DNA from: CAZNKU01 sp045541135
GTDB taxonomy: Bacteria > Bacillota > Clostridia > Monoglobales > Firm-18
Direction: 5' to 3'
DNA length: 25,517 nt
Assembly: GCA_045541135.1 (NCBI GenBank)
Contig: JAZQIO010000056.1
Coordinates: 1 to 25,517, forward strand
Part shown: positions 8,535 to 17,340 of the stretch, piece after piece
How the letters are laid out: every line of letters begins with the position of its first letter
Numbering within the stretch: position 1 is the stretch's first letter
The notes under the pieces: generated by a model
Told to the model about the DNA's origin: nothing
What the model saw: the letters and a program-made list of their open reading frames with translations, nothing else
Databases searched by the model: none
Position numbers and translations under genes: made by a program

Positions 8535-8567
8535 GCCTAACACTCCCAAAAAATATTTCCCCACAAA

Positions 8568-8596
8568 ATTATACAAAATTTTAACAGTTATTTCAA
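8568..8596 (-). promoter_or_regulatory. Sigma-A promoter for the MFS / ADP-ribosylglycohydrolase-like operon
   Basis: On the minus strand TTGAAA (8591-8596) is followed, after exactly 17 bp, by TATAAT (8568-8573). Transcription would begin near 8560, giving a short leader of about 25 nt before the TTG start codon. It sits immediately beyond the terminator of the GH106-like operon, so the transporter operon is an independent unit. Confidence 0.8.
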
Positions 8597-8606
8597 TAGT
8601 TTTTTT

Positions 8607-8639
8607 AAAAAAGGAAGAAATGCAAAGCATTTCCTCCTT
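8607..8639 (-). terminator. Rho-independent terminator of the AraC / phosphoesterase / GH106-like operon
   Basis: On the minus strand a 13-bp stem (8627-8639 with 8611-8623; one G-U pair) with a UUU loop ends in six U. It lies 16 bases after the stop codon of the 1027-aa gene and just before the MFS promoter. Confidence 0.85.
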
Positions 8640-8640
8640 A

Positions 8641-8668
8641 ACTATCCACTATCAATTATCCATTATCA
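8641..8668. repeat. Degenerate heptanucleotide tandem repeat overlapping a stop codon
   Basis: Read on the plus strand, four successive 7-mers are ACTATCC, ACTATCA, ATTATCC and ATTATCA, differing only at positions 2 and 7. The following 7 bases (ACTCTTA) may be a decayed fifth unit. On the minus strand the array supplies the last residues and the TAA of the 1027-aa GH106-like protein. Confidence 0.7.
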
Positions 8669-11600
8669 ACTCTTATTACGGGGGTTTTCAAAACGCCCAT
8701 AGGTCTTGTCTGGTATTCATACGCCCAGCCGTCGCCACTGCTACGCCAGAAGTCGGGGCCAATGTAAACGTGGTGTTTATCCGCAAGCAGGGAATGGATT
8801 GCGCTGAAGGTGTTGTATCTGTTACCGTAAAGCTTGTATGTAACCTTGTGGTTACCTGCTTTTAAATTATCCACCTTAAGTTTAAATGGCGGATATGCAA
8901 TGTTTCCGCAATCCTTACCGTCAACCAAAACCTTTACGCAGGCACCTCTGTAATATGAAATTTCAAATTCCGCATCACAGTCTTTTTCAAGATTAATTTC
9001 CGTATTATACTCCACATTACCACCGTAAAAAGCATAGCCCTGATGAACTATGTCGCCGAAGCAAAGCTTTTCGGGTCTTTCGGTAATTGTTGCAAATCTG
9101 CCTTGATATTTTGTACCGAAATCACCCAAAAGATAACAGGTTTCAAGGTCGGTACGAAGTCCGAAGGGCATTGATATTTCAAGTACATTTTCCCCCGCTT
9201 TAATATCAGGAAGCTTTACCGTCTTTATTTCCCTGTCCGTATACCATCCAACAGGTGTGTTATCTACATTTTCACCGTTAAAGCGTATTTTAAGCTTTTG
9301 TGGATTTTCAACTGCAAGCAAAGCCCCGCTGTAATTAACTTCGCTGTCTATTTTAAACCGAAGGTCTAATGTATGGTCCTCGGGCACACCTTCTATTGCC
9401 CAGGGCTGTACAACCTTTGTACGGCGTGTTGTAAGTCCCAAAGAAACACGCACCTTTTCGTCTATGCGAAGTATTTCTTCTTCCTCCTGCCATTCACCGC
9501 CGTTTATACGATACTGTGCCATATCAAGTACAAGAACATTTGGATTATCCATTGAATATTCTACGGTGCTTTCAGTCTTTACTTCGTTTTCCGAAATCTT
9601 ATTTTCAGGAAGTATGTATTCACTTTCCACGTTAGTTTCTTCAAGATTCAAAAGCAATGAATCTAAATCATACAATGATGTATAAATATATGTAATACCA
9701 TTTTCAATTTTGTAGCTTACCTTTTCCACCTTGCCGTGAAGTGCATCGTAAACCGTAGGCACGTACATACCCTTTATCGTAATTACGATATCCTGACACT
9801 TTGAAGTGTGAGGAAGTTCAGGCATATCAGCCTGTGCCAGGAAAAGCCACTTTACGTTGCCGTCCTGACGAAGCTGATAAATCAGGTTATCCGTAAGTCC
9901 TCCACTTGCATTTTTTATTATCACATCACGGTCATCACTTACAGCCTTTAAAATTTCCGTCTTTTTAAAATCTATACATACTGCATTTTCAGAAACTCTC
10001 TCCGCATCCTCGCTTGTTTTACCCATTGAAAGGCAGGGCTTATCTCCAACGATTATAAGCTTTCCCCCTGCGTTTTTAAATTCATTTAAAATCTTTATTG
10101 TATATGGGCGAAGTGTTATGCAGTCTGCAACTACAATGGTGTCATACTTCATTTCACCTACGTTTAATGGATTTGCACCCTCTTTGCACAAGTCCTCAAG
10201 GAGAGATTCTGAAATATAGTCAAAATCTGCAGAGCCTGTAATAAGCCATTTGCAAAGATTCTGGAAACGCTCCTCCATTTCGTCACATTTTGGATTTGTT
10301 TCCGCCTTTGATGCCCTGTACAGCCAATAGCTTTCGATTGGATGAAGCACCGCAATTTTTACGCAGGGTTTACCCCTTGTAAGTGCAGTGTTTATGCGTG
10401 CAAAATAGTCTTCCACAAAGCTGTATTCACTATACCATGGGGACTGGTAGAAAATAGGTGCAGGGTAGTCACGTTTACCCTCGCCCTTCATGGTGTACCA
10501 TGCAAGGTGCTGTACCCTTGTAGTTACTCCCAAAGCTGCCTGCCAGTCGCCCTGGAATTTATGACCCCTAAAGTCATAGTCCCATCCTGTTACACCATAC
10601 ATTTCCGAAAGCATACCGCATCTTCCGTACTGATGTACTGCTGACTGACACTGTTTAGCCGCCGTATAGGCACGGTCGTTGAACAGTATGTCGATACCGG
10701 GATACTGCATTTCCTTATAACCACGCATAACGTCACCGCTTGACCAGGCGATTTCGTACAAAGTGTCTTCGCCTATAATATGCCCTGTGCTCATAATGCC
10801 GTTTTCACCGCACCACTTGCCTATGTTATCAAGATACGCTTCGTGAAAAAGCTCACTCATGTGGCGGAAGTAGTTGTAACGCACATTTGAAATACTCTTT
10901 TCCATACCGAAAATAAGCTCGGGAAGTCTGTCGAAAATATCTTCTCCGAATTTTTCTTTGTAGCCAATCTCAAAGCCTATTGTCCAGGGATAGTCAGCAT
11001 TTTCAGAGTGTCCGTTTTCAAGCCATCCTATGTAGCCTGTCTGCGGCTCGTCGGTAAATATTGCAGGAATAACCTTGCCGAATTCCTCACCAAATTCTTC
11101 TTTGTACTTTTTATGAGTAACATCTATGAATTTATCTATTGCAGGCTTTGACATAGTGTCTACATATTCCTGATAGTTAAATCTCGGCTTTCCGCCCGGT
11201 AAGGTAATGCAGTAAAAATACCACTTGTTTTTTCCCTCACTGTCTTTGTCGATTCTCTTATATGATACCAGATACCCCTCGTCATTAACTTCCACATCAA
11301 AGGCGCATAAAAACAATGGCTTGCCGTATTCCAAAGCTTCCTCAGGAGAATTTGCCTCATTTTCCAAAGGCTCTTTTCCTGCCCAAAGTCGTTTTTGACG
11401 GTGACGTATTTCCTTCGTTACCTCACCGCCTGCACACCCCGACGGCCATCTGTCCTCGTCATACAGACCTGCAAGCATTCCCTCTTTTTTTGCCTTCTCT
11501 GTACAGGTGCGTATTGCATCCATAAAACCTTCGCCCAAATATGGCGTTTCAAGTCCCTGGCGTACGTGCATGTAAAAGCCGCCAAGTCCCATTTCCTTCA

Positions 11601-11739
11601 TAATATCAATCTGGCGTTCCATTTCTTCTTTTTCAAGCTTTGAGTTCCATGCCCAGAAAGGCATACCTCTGTATTCACTTGTAGGATTTTCAAACAACTT
11701 AATATCCAGCTTTTTATTTGAATTTTTATTGTAAAGCAT
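8656..11739 (-). CDS. GH106-like putative glycoside hydrolase, copy 1
   Basis: Protein of 1027 aa, without a signal peptide. It resembles large GH106-type (alpha-L-rhamnosidase-related) enzymes: an opening segment with FENPTSEYRGMPFWAWN (16-32), a TIM barrel of about 30-480 with DEDRWPSG (94-101), TDEPQ (E231), TGHIIGEDT (E324) and LSEMYG (E379), then a Rossmann-like region and C-terminal beta-sandwich domains (about 720-1027). E231, E324 and E379 are conserved in the paralogue at 13799-16909 and are candidate catalytic residues (inference). RBS AGGTGG lies before the ATG; the phosphoesterase gene ends 10 nt upstream. A terminator follows. Rhamnosidase activity is plausible, but family assignment rests on overall pattern, so another deoxy- or amino-sugar substrate is possible. 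Confidence 0.75.
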   Translation of the reverse strand: MLYNKNSNKKLDIKLFENPTSEYRGMPFWAWNSKLEKEEMERQIDIMKEMGLGGFYMHVRQGLETPYLGEGFMDAIRTCTEKAKKEGMLAGLYDEDRWPSGCAGGEVTKEIRHRQKRLWAGKEPLENEANSPEEALEYGKPLFLCAFDVEVNDEGYLVSYKRIDKDSEGKNKWYFYCITLPGGKPRFNYQEYVDTMSKPAIDKFIDVTHKKYKEEFGEEFGKVIPAIFTDEPQTGYIGWLENGHSENADYPWTIGFEIGYKEKFGEDIFDRLPELIFGMEKSISNVRYNYFRHMSELFHEAYLDNIGKWCGENGIMSTGHIIGEDTLYEIAWSSGDVMRGYKEMQYPGIDILFNDRAYTAAKQCQSAVHQYGRCGMLSEMYGVTGWDYDFRGHKFQGDWQAALGVTTRVQHLAWYTMKGEGKRDYPAPIFYQSPWYSEYSFVEDYFARINTALTRGKPCVKIAVLHPIESYWLYRASKAETNPKCDEMEERFQNLCKWLITGSADFDYISESLLEDLCKEGANPLNVGEMKYDTIVVADCITLRPYTIKILNEFKNAGGKLIIVGDKPCLSMGKTSEDAERVSENAVCIDFKKTEILKAVSDDRDVIIKNASGGLTDNLIYQLRQDGNVKWLFLAQADMPELPHTSKCQDIVITIKGMYVPTVYDALHGKVEKVSYKIENGITYIYTSLYDLDSLLLNLEETNVESEYILPENKISENEVKTESTVEYSMDNPNVLVLDMAQYRINGGEWQEEEEILRIDEKVRVSLGLTTRRTKVVQPWAIEGVPEDHTLDLRFKIDSEVNYSGALLAVENPQKLKIRFNGENVDNTPVGWYTDREIKTVKLPDIKAGENVLEISMPFGLRTDLETCYLLGDFGTKYQGRFATITERPEKLCFGDIVHQGYAFYGGNVEYNTEINLEKDCDAEFEISYYRGACVKVLVDGKDCGNIAYPPFKLKVDNLKAGNHKVTYKLYGNRYNTFSAIHSLLADKHHVYIGPDFWRSSGDGWAYEYQTRPMGVLKTPVIRVDNG

Positions 11740-11749
11740 TATATACCAC

Positions 11750-12847
11750 CTATCTGTATGAAACTTTAGTTTCCTCTAAAATCTCATGGTTTGTATTAAA
11801 AATTACATTTGCTCCGCTTTCATTTACAGTTAGTCCCGTACCTGTGTAGTATGCACCTTCATAGTCTACATCCGAGCCTATAAGCACGGTACATGGATGT
11901 CCCAACGCATCTTGTTCATCCCCGGGATAACTTATGTATGTTTTGTGTTCGTGACCGCAAATCATAAGCTGTGGCTTTACGTGGTCCTTTAAAAGCTGTG
12001 ACCATTTTTTAAACAAGTCACTTTCAATATTAAATGGTTCATTTTTAGGTGTGGTAAAAGGCACGTGAGATATTATAAAACGGTATTTTATGCCGTCACC
12101 TTTGTATTCTTCATTTTTTATTGTCTCTTCAATCATCTTTGTTTCTTCACGTCGGAACTGGTGGCAGGCTATGGAGTAACCGTATGCTTCGTGACAGTCA
12201 TTTTTATCCTCGCCCGTATCTGTCAGTATGCACCATATGCACCCGAGACGGAAGGTGTAGTATGACTTTCCGTTGTCGCCGGGCATAAAATCCGCCAGTT
12301 TTTCCGCATAGTTACCTCTAAGGTCGTGATTACCTCTTGAAATCACACATGGGTATTCACCCGTTGTTATTGCTGATGCAATTTTATATGCAACCATCAA
12401 ATCCTCAACTGTGTCGGAATGTTCTGCAATATCACCGTTTAATATAAGAACATCATACTTCTTTTTAAGAAGCTGTGCGGCAGCTATTGCATTGTCTGCC
12501 CAACCGTGAACGTCTGAGATGTGGTATATTTCAATGCCCTCTGTCTTTTCAACAGGGCGGAAGTTGTATTCAAGCTCATAAGCATCTTCCGTTTCTGTAA
12601 AATATGCCTTTCTTTTAATTACCTTTCGGCACACCAATGTGTACTTTTTCGCCTTGTCAAGCTCGTCCATAGGTACGGTAATTCTTTGTATGGGAGCAGT
12701 AGATACACGTATTCCGTTTACATGGCTGAAATATTCATTTTCTCCGATTTTTACAGACAAAAATATTTCACAGGAAACAGGAACCATAATCTGGTATGTA
12801 TCCCTTACGGGACAAACGGTTGGGTTTAATAAAATGTCCTTACTCAT
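11750..12847 (-). CDS. Calcineurin-like metallophosphoesterase
   Basis: Protein of 365 aa. All motifs of the two-metal calcineurin-like fold are visible: SDVHGW (D112, H114), NGDIAEH (D139), GNHDLR (N173, H174, R177), SHVPF (H261) and GHEH (H299, H301). The first 100 residues have no motif and look like a beta-rich Ig/FN3-type domain, as in purple-acid-phosphatase relatives. No signal peptide, so probably cytoplasmic. These enzymes hydrolyse phosphomono- or diesters. It lies between the AraC gene (13 nt gap, RBS AAAGGAG) and GH106-like copy 1 (10 nt gap), which suggests that the catabolised compound is a phosphorylated or phosphodiester-linked glycoside, or becomes so after uptake (inference). 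Confidence 0.9.
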   Translation of the reverse strand: MSKDILLNPTVCPVRDTYQIMVPVSCEIFLSVKIGENEYFSHVNGIRVSTAPIQRITVPMDELDKAKKYTLVCRKVIKRKAYFTETEDAYELEYNFRPVEKTEGIEIYHISDVHGWADNAIAAAQLLKKKYDVLILNGDIAEHSDTVEDLMVAYKIASAITTGEYPCVISRGNHDLRGNYAEKLADFMPGDNGKSYYTFRLGCIWCILTDTGEDKNDCHEAYGYSIACHQFRREETKMIEETIKNEEYKGDGIKYRFIISHVPFTTPKNEPFNIESDLFKKWSQLLKDHVKPQLMICGHEHKTYISYPGDEQDALGHPCTVLIGSDVDYEGAYYTGTGLTVNESGANVIFNTNHEILEETKVSYR

Positions 12848-12860
12848 AACAAATTCTCCT

Positions 12861-13700
12861 TTATTTAAAACTCTGTCTGAACGCTCTGGGCGTCATTCCC
12901 ACATTCTTTTTAAATATTGAATTAAAAAACTTCATATCCGAATATCCGCAAAGCTGGGCAATTTCCGTAATTTTTTTATCCGTATTTCCAAGGAGGCACA
13001 TACTCTGGTCTATTCGAAGCTTTTGCACATATTCCGTAAATGATATACCCATATTTTCCTTAAACTTTCGGCTAAGGTATGAAATACTGAAATTAACCTC
13101 TTTGCTTATACTCTTTAAAATATCCTTTTGCATCATATTTTCTGAAGTATATTTTACAATATATTCGCACAAAGGGTCAAGACTTACAGGGTGGGAATTT
13201 TCATTTTTTCTCATAGTCAGAATTATAATTTCTATAAGCTTTGAGCGTATAATTTCTTCGTATCCCGACTGTTTTTCCCAAAACTCCCAAAGACAGCGTT
13301 TCAAAAGCTCTCCCACATAGCCGTCGCTGTCGCTGAAAATACAGTTTGCAGGGCTTATGTTTACCACTGAATTATTAAGCTTTATCATATAATTATTAAC
13401 TATGTCGTTAAAATTTCTCCTGTTTTTCAGGGTTTTGTCTATGAATTCCGAAAGGAAAAGACAGTTTATAAGCTCAAAGTCATCACCATTTTTCACATAA
13501 TTATGGTTTGCATCATAATCTATAATCATATAATCCCCTTCGGTAATTAACCTTTCATTACCGTCAAGCCAATGGACTGCACTGCCTGAAAGTACGTATG
13601 CAAGTTCAAAATAATTATGCCTGTGAGCGTATGCACTTGAAGTTTTACATATATGTATGTCAAATATTCCTTCACTTAAGTTGTTAAACACTTTCAACAT
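12861..13700 (-). CDS. AraC-family transcriptional regulator
   Basis: Regulator of 279 aa with an N-terminal cupin domain (HRHNYFELAYVLSG at about 27-40, GDYMIIDYDANH further on) and a C-terminal double helix-turn-helix (about 180-278), including FSISYLSRKFKENMGISFTEYV and ITEIAQLCGYSDMKFFNSIFKK; it ends in TPRAFRQSFK. The ATG at 13700 has AGGGG about 10 bases upstream. It is the first gene of the minus-strand phosphoesterase/GH106-like operon and is divergent from the second GH106-like gene, so it probably controls both from the shared region at 13701-13798, where an inverted repeat is seen. Confidence 0.9.
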   Translation of the reverse strand: MLKVFNNLSEGIFDIHICKTSSAYAHRHNYFELAYVLSGSAVHWLDGNERLITEGDYMIIDYDANHNYVKNGDDFELINCLFLSEFIDKTLKNRRNFNDIVNNYMIKLNNSVVNISPANCIFSDSDGYVGELLKRCLWEFWEKQSGYEEIIRSKLIEIIILTMRKNENSHPVSLDPLCEYIVKYTSENMMQKDILKSISKEVNFSISYLSRKFKENMGISFTEYVQKLRIDQSMCLLGNTDKKITEIAQLCGYSDMKFFNSIFKKNVGMTPRAFRQSFK

Positions 13701-13727
13701 CTGTAAAAATACCCCTATATTTTTATA

Positions 13728-13746
13728 AAAATCACTGATTGATTTT
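13728..13746. promoter_or_regulatory. Candidate operator: inverted repeat over the -35 box
   Basis: AAAATCA (13728-13734) and TGATTTT (13740-13746) form a perfect 7-bp inverted repeat with a 5-bp spacer. It overlaps the -35 hexamer of the rightward promoter. A dyad at this place is a plausible binding site for the adjacent AraC regulator or another factor. Confidence 0.45.
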
Positions 13747-13767
13747 ATAATACAACAGTTTTATAAT
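13739..13767 (+). promoter_or_regulatory. Sigma-A promoter for GH106-like copy 2
   Basis: TTGATT (13739-13744), a spacer of exactly 17 bp and TATAAT (13762-13767) form a near-consensus promoter. The transcript would start near 13774. The RBS AGGAGG (13786-13791) precedes the ATG at 13799. Confidence 0.75.
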
Positions 13768-13798
13768 AAAGTCAACGATTAAAATAGGAGGCTTTTTT

Positions 13799-16700
13799 AT
13801 GTTATATAAGAAAAACAATACTCCAAAGCTTGATATGGAGCTTTACAAAAATCCTACAAGTGAATACAGAGGCACACCATTTTGGGCGTGGAACTGTAAA
13901 TTGGAAAAAGATGAACTTGAAAGACAAATAGAAGTTTTAAAGGAAATGGGCTTTGGCGGTTTTCATATGCACTCACGTTCAGGCATGGCTACGAAATATT
14001 TGAGTGAAGAATTTATGAACCTTGTAAAGGCTTGCCGTGACAAGGCTGAAGCTGAAAATATGCTTGCATGGCTTTATGACGAGGACAGATGGCCCTCAGG
14101 TGCCGCAGGGGGATATGTTACAAAGGACAAGTCTTTAAGACAAAAAATGCTTGTATTTTCCGAAAATCCCGTTAAATTTTACCCAAAGGATGAAGCTGCA
14201 AAGGAAGGCTTGCCATACCTTTTAGCAGTATTTGATGCGGAACTTGACGAAAAAGGTCTTTTAAAATCATATAAAATGATAGGAGAAAATGAAGATGCAA
14301 AGGGTATTAAAAGATATGCCTATGTAGAAGCATCTTCCTCTTCAGGCTGGTACAACGGTCAGGCTTATGCGGACACCCTTTCCAAAGAAGCAATACAAAA
14401 ATTTATAGACATTACATATTCTGCCTACGAAGATGCGGTAGGGGAAAGCTTCGACAAAAGTGTGCCTGCAATCTTTACCGACGAACCTCAGTTTTTCAGA
14501 AAGCAAATCTTGAAGTTTGCAAAGGGTAACGAAGACGCAATTATGCCATGGACAACTGACTTTGCAGAAACATATATGGCAGAATACGGTGAGGACATTA
14601 TCTCAAAAATCCCTGAAATATTCTGGGATTTGACTGACGGTAAAATTTCCGTTGCACGTTACCGTTTCCACGACCATATCTGCCAGAGGTTTACAGATGC
14701 ATTTGCAAAGCAGTGCGGAACATGGTGCAAGGAACACGGCATAGCACTTACAGGTCACATGATGGAAGAACCTACTTTGGAATCACAAACACACGCTCTC
14801 GGCGAGGCTATGCGTGCTTATGAATGGTTCGGCATACCGGGAATCGACCTTCTTTGCAACCATCTTGAAATCACAACCGCAAAGCAGGCACAGTCCGCCG
14901 CACATCAGTACGGAAAGGAAGCGGTACTTTCGGAGCTTTACGGCGTAACAAACTGGGACTTCGACTTTCGAGGTCACAAGTATCAAGGTGACTGGCAGGC
15001 GGCTTTGGGCATAACGGTACGTGTGCCGCATCTTTCATGGGTATCTATGAAGGGCTCTGCAAAGCGTGACTATCCTGCATCAATTAACTACCAGGCACCG
15101 TGGCATAAGGAATACAAATATGTAGAGGACCACTTTGCAAGACTAAATACTGTTTTAACACGCGGTAAACCGCTTGTAAACGTAGGCGTAATCCACCCCA
15201 TTGAAAGCTTCTGGCTATACTACGGTCCACAGGACACAGGCTCCGACATACGCCACACCCTTGACAAAAACTTTATAGATATTGCAACATGGCTTGCAGA
15301 CGGCATAGTGGAATATAACTTCATTAGCGAATCCCTGCTGCCTACACAATGTAAGTCTGTAACAGACAAATTAAACGTAGGCGAAATGAACTACGGCACG
15401 GTAATCGTGCCCGGTTGCAGGACAATCCGCCGTACAACATTTAATTTACTTAAAGAATTTTCCGAAAAGGGCGGAAAGCTCATCTTCGCAGGGGAATGTC
15501 CCACACACATTGACGCACTGCCAACCGATGAGGTCAGGGCGCTTTACGAAAAGTCTGTTGTTGTTGAGTATGACAAGCTTTCAATTTTAAAGGCACTGGA
15601 AGGAGAACGCACTGCAAAGATTGTGGACAGCAACGGTAAAACTGCTGAGGGATATTTGCACGGTTTTCGTCAGGACGGAAATGTTAAGTGGTTCTTCCTT
15701 GCTCACCATAAATATAACCATGATTCCGTAGACTGTTCAAGGGCTGAAAACCTCACAATAACAATAAACAGTGAATACATTCCAAAACTATATAACACAA
15801 TTGAAGGAACAGTTGAGGACATCGACTTTGAAACAAAGGACGGAAAAACATACATTTACAAAACCGTTTACGATTTTGACAGCCTTCTTATCCAGCTTAC
15901 AGAGGGCAAAGGCTCATACTTCTCCGATGAATACACCACTGGCGAGGAACAAATAAAAAGCAAGGTTTACATTGCCACAACAATGAGCGATTTAGCAGAT
16001 AATATCCGCTTCAACGCACCTGCGGAATATACCCGTACTGAAGATAACGTGGTACTTTTAGATATTGCAAAATATAAGCTTGATGAGGGTGAATGGAAGG
16101 CCGATGAGGAAATTTTGCGACTTGATACAAAGTGCAGAGAAGTTCTTGAATTCCCGATGGCAGACGGTAAGGATGTACAGCCTTGGGTTATCGAGGAAGA
16201 AAAGGCAGAACACTTCGTTACTTTGAAATTCAACATTGAAAGCACAACGGAAATTGAAAACGTATTTATCGCAGGTGAAGAAGCAGAGTCCATAAAACTT
16301 AACGGCAGGGAAATCCACCTTACACCTTGCGGATACTATGTAGATAAATCAATTAAAAAATACAATGCAGGAAAGCTTTTAAAGGGTATAAATGAAATAG
16401 AAATAAAAACACCTATCACAAAACGTATAAGTGTTGAAAACTACTTCCTCCTTGGTGATTTTGATGTTAAGCTTCAGGGCTGTAAGCAAACAGTTATACC
16501 AAAATCCAACACAATAGGTTTTGGTGACATTACCGCACAGGGTATGCCTTTCTACGGCGGAAACGTGGTTTACAAAACAGAAGTTGATGTTCCCGAAAGC
16601 ACACTTAAAATATGCGTAAGCCGTTACAGAGGTGCTCTTACAAAGGTGCTTATTGACGGTAGGGAAATCGGCAACATTGTTTATCCTCCATACATTTTAG

Positions 16701-16909
16701 AGGCAGATGTAACCGCAGGAAAGCACACAATAGAATTTGTAGGCTTCGGCAACCGCGTAAACACCTTCGGCTCTGTTCATAATATCGGCAACGATTCATG
16801 GGTAGGACCAAGCCATTGGTACTCCAAAAACTACGAATGGTCCTATGAATATGCATTAAAGCCAACAGGTATTCTCACATCACCTACAATTGAAGTCATC
16901 AGCAGATAA
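13799..16909 (+). CDS. GH106-like putative glycoside hydrolase, copy 2
   Basis: Protein of 1036 aa, colinear with the 1027-aa protein at 8656-11739; by eye about half of the residues match, with very similar ends. Shared landmarks fall at nearly the same positions: TSEYRGTPFWAWN (20-32), DEDRWPSG (94-101), FTDEPQ (E229), LTGHMMEEP (318-325), LSELYG (E379), NWDFDFRGHKYQGDWQ and C-terminal FGDITAQGMPFYGGNV. Only this copy has an insertion with WTTDFAETYM-type differences around 220-260 and a different acceptor loop (SSSSGWYNG), so substrate use may differ. No signal peptide. RBS AGGAGG is well placed. It has its own promoter and a terminator at 16910-16958, so it is monocistronic and divergent from the operon carrying copy 1. 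Confidence 0.75.
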   Translation: MLYKKNNTPKLDMELYKNPTSEYRGTPFWAWNCKLEKDELERQIEVLKEMGFGGFHMHSRSGMATKYLSEEFMNLVKACRDKAEAENMLAWLYDEDRWPSGAAGGYVTKDKSLRQKMLVFSENPVKFYPKDEAAKEGLPYLLAVFDAELDEKGLLKSYKMIGENEDAKGIKRYAYVEASSSSGWYNGQAYADTLSKEAIQKFIDITYSAYEDAVGESFDKSVPAIFTDEPQFFRKQILKFAKGNEDAIMPWTTDFAETYMAEYGEDIISKIPEIFWDLTDGKISVARYRFHDHICQRFTDAFAKQCGTWCKEHGIALTGHMMEEPTLESQTHALGEAMRAYEWFGIPGIDLLCNHLEITTAKQAQSAAHQYGKEAVLSELYGVTNWDFDFRGHKYQGDWQAALGITVRVPHLSWVSMKGSAKRDYPASINYQAPWHKEYKYVEDHFARLNTVLTRGKPLVNVGVIHPIESFWLYYGPQDTGSDIRHTLDKNFIDIATWLADGIVEYNFISESLLPTQCKSVTDKLNVGEMNYGTVIVPGCRTIRRTTFNLLKEFSEKGGKLIFAGECPTHIDALPTDEVRALYEKSVVVEYDKLSILKALEGERTAKIVDSNGKTAEGYLHGFRQDGNVKWFFLAHHKYNHDSVDCSRAENLTITINSEYIPKLYNTIEGTVEDIDFETKDGKTYIYKTVYDFDSLLIQLTEGKGSYFSDEYTTGEEQIKSKVYIATTMSDLADNIRFNAPAEYTRTEDNVVLLDIAKYKLDEGEWKADEEILRLDTKCREVLEFPMADGKDVQPWVIEEEKAEHFVTLKFNIESTTEIENVFIAGEEAESIKLNGREIHLTPCGYYVDKSIKKYNAGKLLKGINEIEIKTPITKRISVENYFLLGDFDVKLQGCKQTVIPKSNTIGFGDITAQGMPFYGGNVVYKTEVDVPESTLKICVSRYRGALTKVLIDGREIGNIVYPPYILEADVTAGKHTIEFVGFGNRVNTFGSVHNIGNDSWVGPSHWYSKNYEWSYEYALKPTGILTSPTIEVISR

Positions 16910-16958
16910 GATAAAAGCAGCTCCCAAGGAAAAATCCTTGGGAGCCTTTTATCTTTTT
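16910..16958. terminator. Strong terminator between GH106-like copy 2 and the XRE gene, probably bidirectional
   Basis: An 11-bp perfect stem (16920-16930 with 16935-16945) with an AAAA loop sits within an outer stem (16910-16917 with 16946-16953) interrupted by a CA bulge. A T-run follows on the plus strand. The minus-strand side has a weaker U-rich tail, so it may also end the convergent XRE gene. Confidence 0.85.
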
Positions 16959-16976
16959 TCTTATTTATTAAAATTA

Positions 16977-17219
16977 TTACTTACCGTCAATAAGATAATC
17001 ATAACTTACATTAAAAATCTGCTTCAAAGCCTGAAGTTCAAAATCTGTAACGTACCTTTTATTGGTTTCAATGCGTGTTATAACATTTTTATCCATATCC
17101 ATTCCTACAAGCTGTAATTCTCTGGCAAGGTCACGTTGTGAATAGTTAAACCTCCCACGCAGTTCCTTTAATCTTTCGCCTATTAAATTTTTACCGTTTG
17201 CATCAGTTCTTTGTTTCAT
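16977..17219 (-). CDS. XRE-family DNA-binding regulator
   Basis: Small regulator of 80 aa made almost entirely of one Cro/C1-type helix-turn-helix domain: IGERLKELRGRFNYSQRDLARELQ gives helices 1-2, DKNVITRIETNKRYVTDFEL the recognition helix and turn, and LKQIFNVSYDYLIDGK the terminal helix. There is no sensor domain. GGTGATTTT precedes the ATG. It is convergent with the GH106-like gene and divergent from the small unknown gene at 17341, whose promoter lies in the shared spacer, so autoregulation and control of that gene are likely (inference). Confidence 0.9.
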   Translation of the reverse strand: MKQRTDANGKNLIGERLKELRGRFNYSQRDLARELQLVGMDMDKNVITRIETNKRYVTDFELQALKQIFNVSYDYLIDGK

Positions 17220-17262
17220 AAAATCACCGTATTATTTTGTCTCATTTTTTGCACTTTATACC

Positions 17263-17291
17263 TTGATTTTACTATTTATCCGTGTTATAAT
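17263..17291 (+). promoter_or_regulatory. Sigma-A promoter for the 76-aa gene
   Basis: TTGATT (17263-17268), a 17-bp spacer and TATAAT (17286-17291) form a near-consensus promoter about 50 bases before the start codon at 17341. Confidence 0.75.
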
Positions 17292-17340
17292 CGGTTGTAA
17301 AAGTGATACAAACAAGAAAAATAATGTAAGGAGAAACAAA

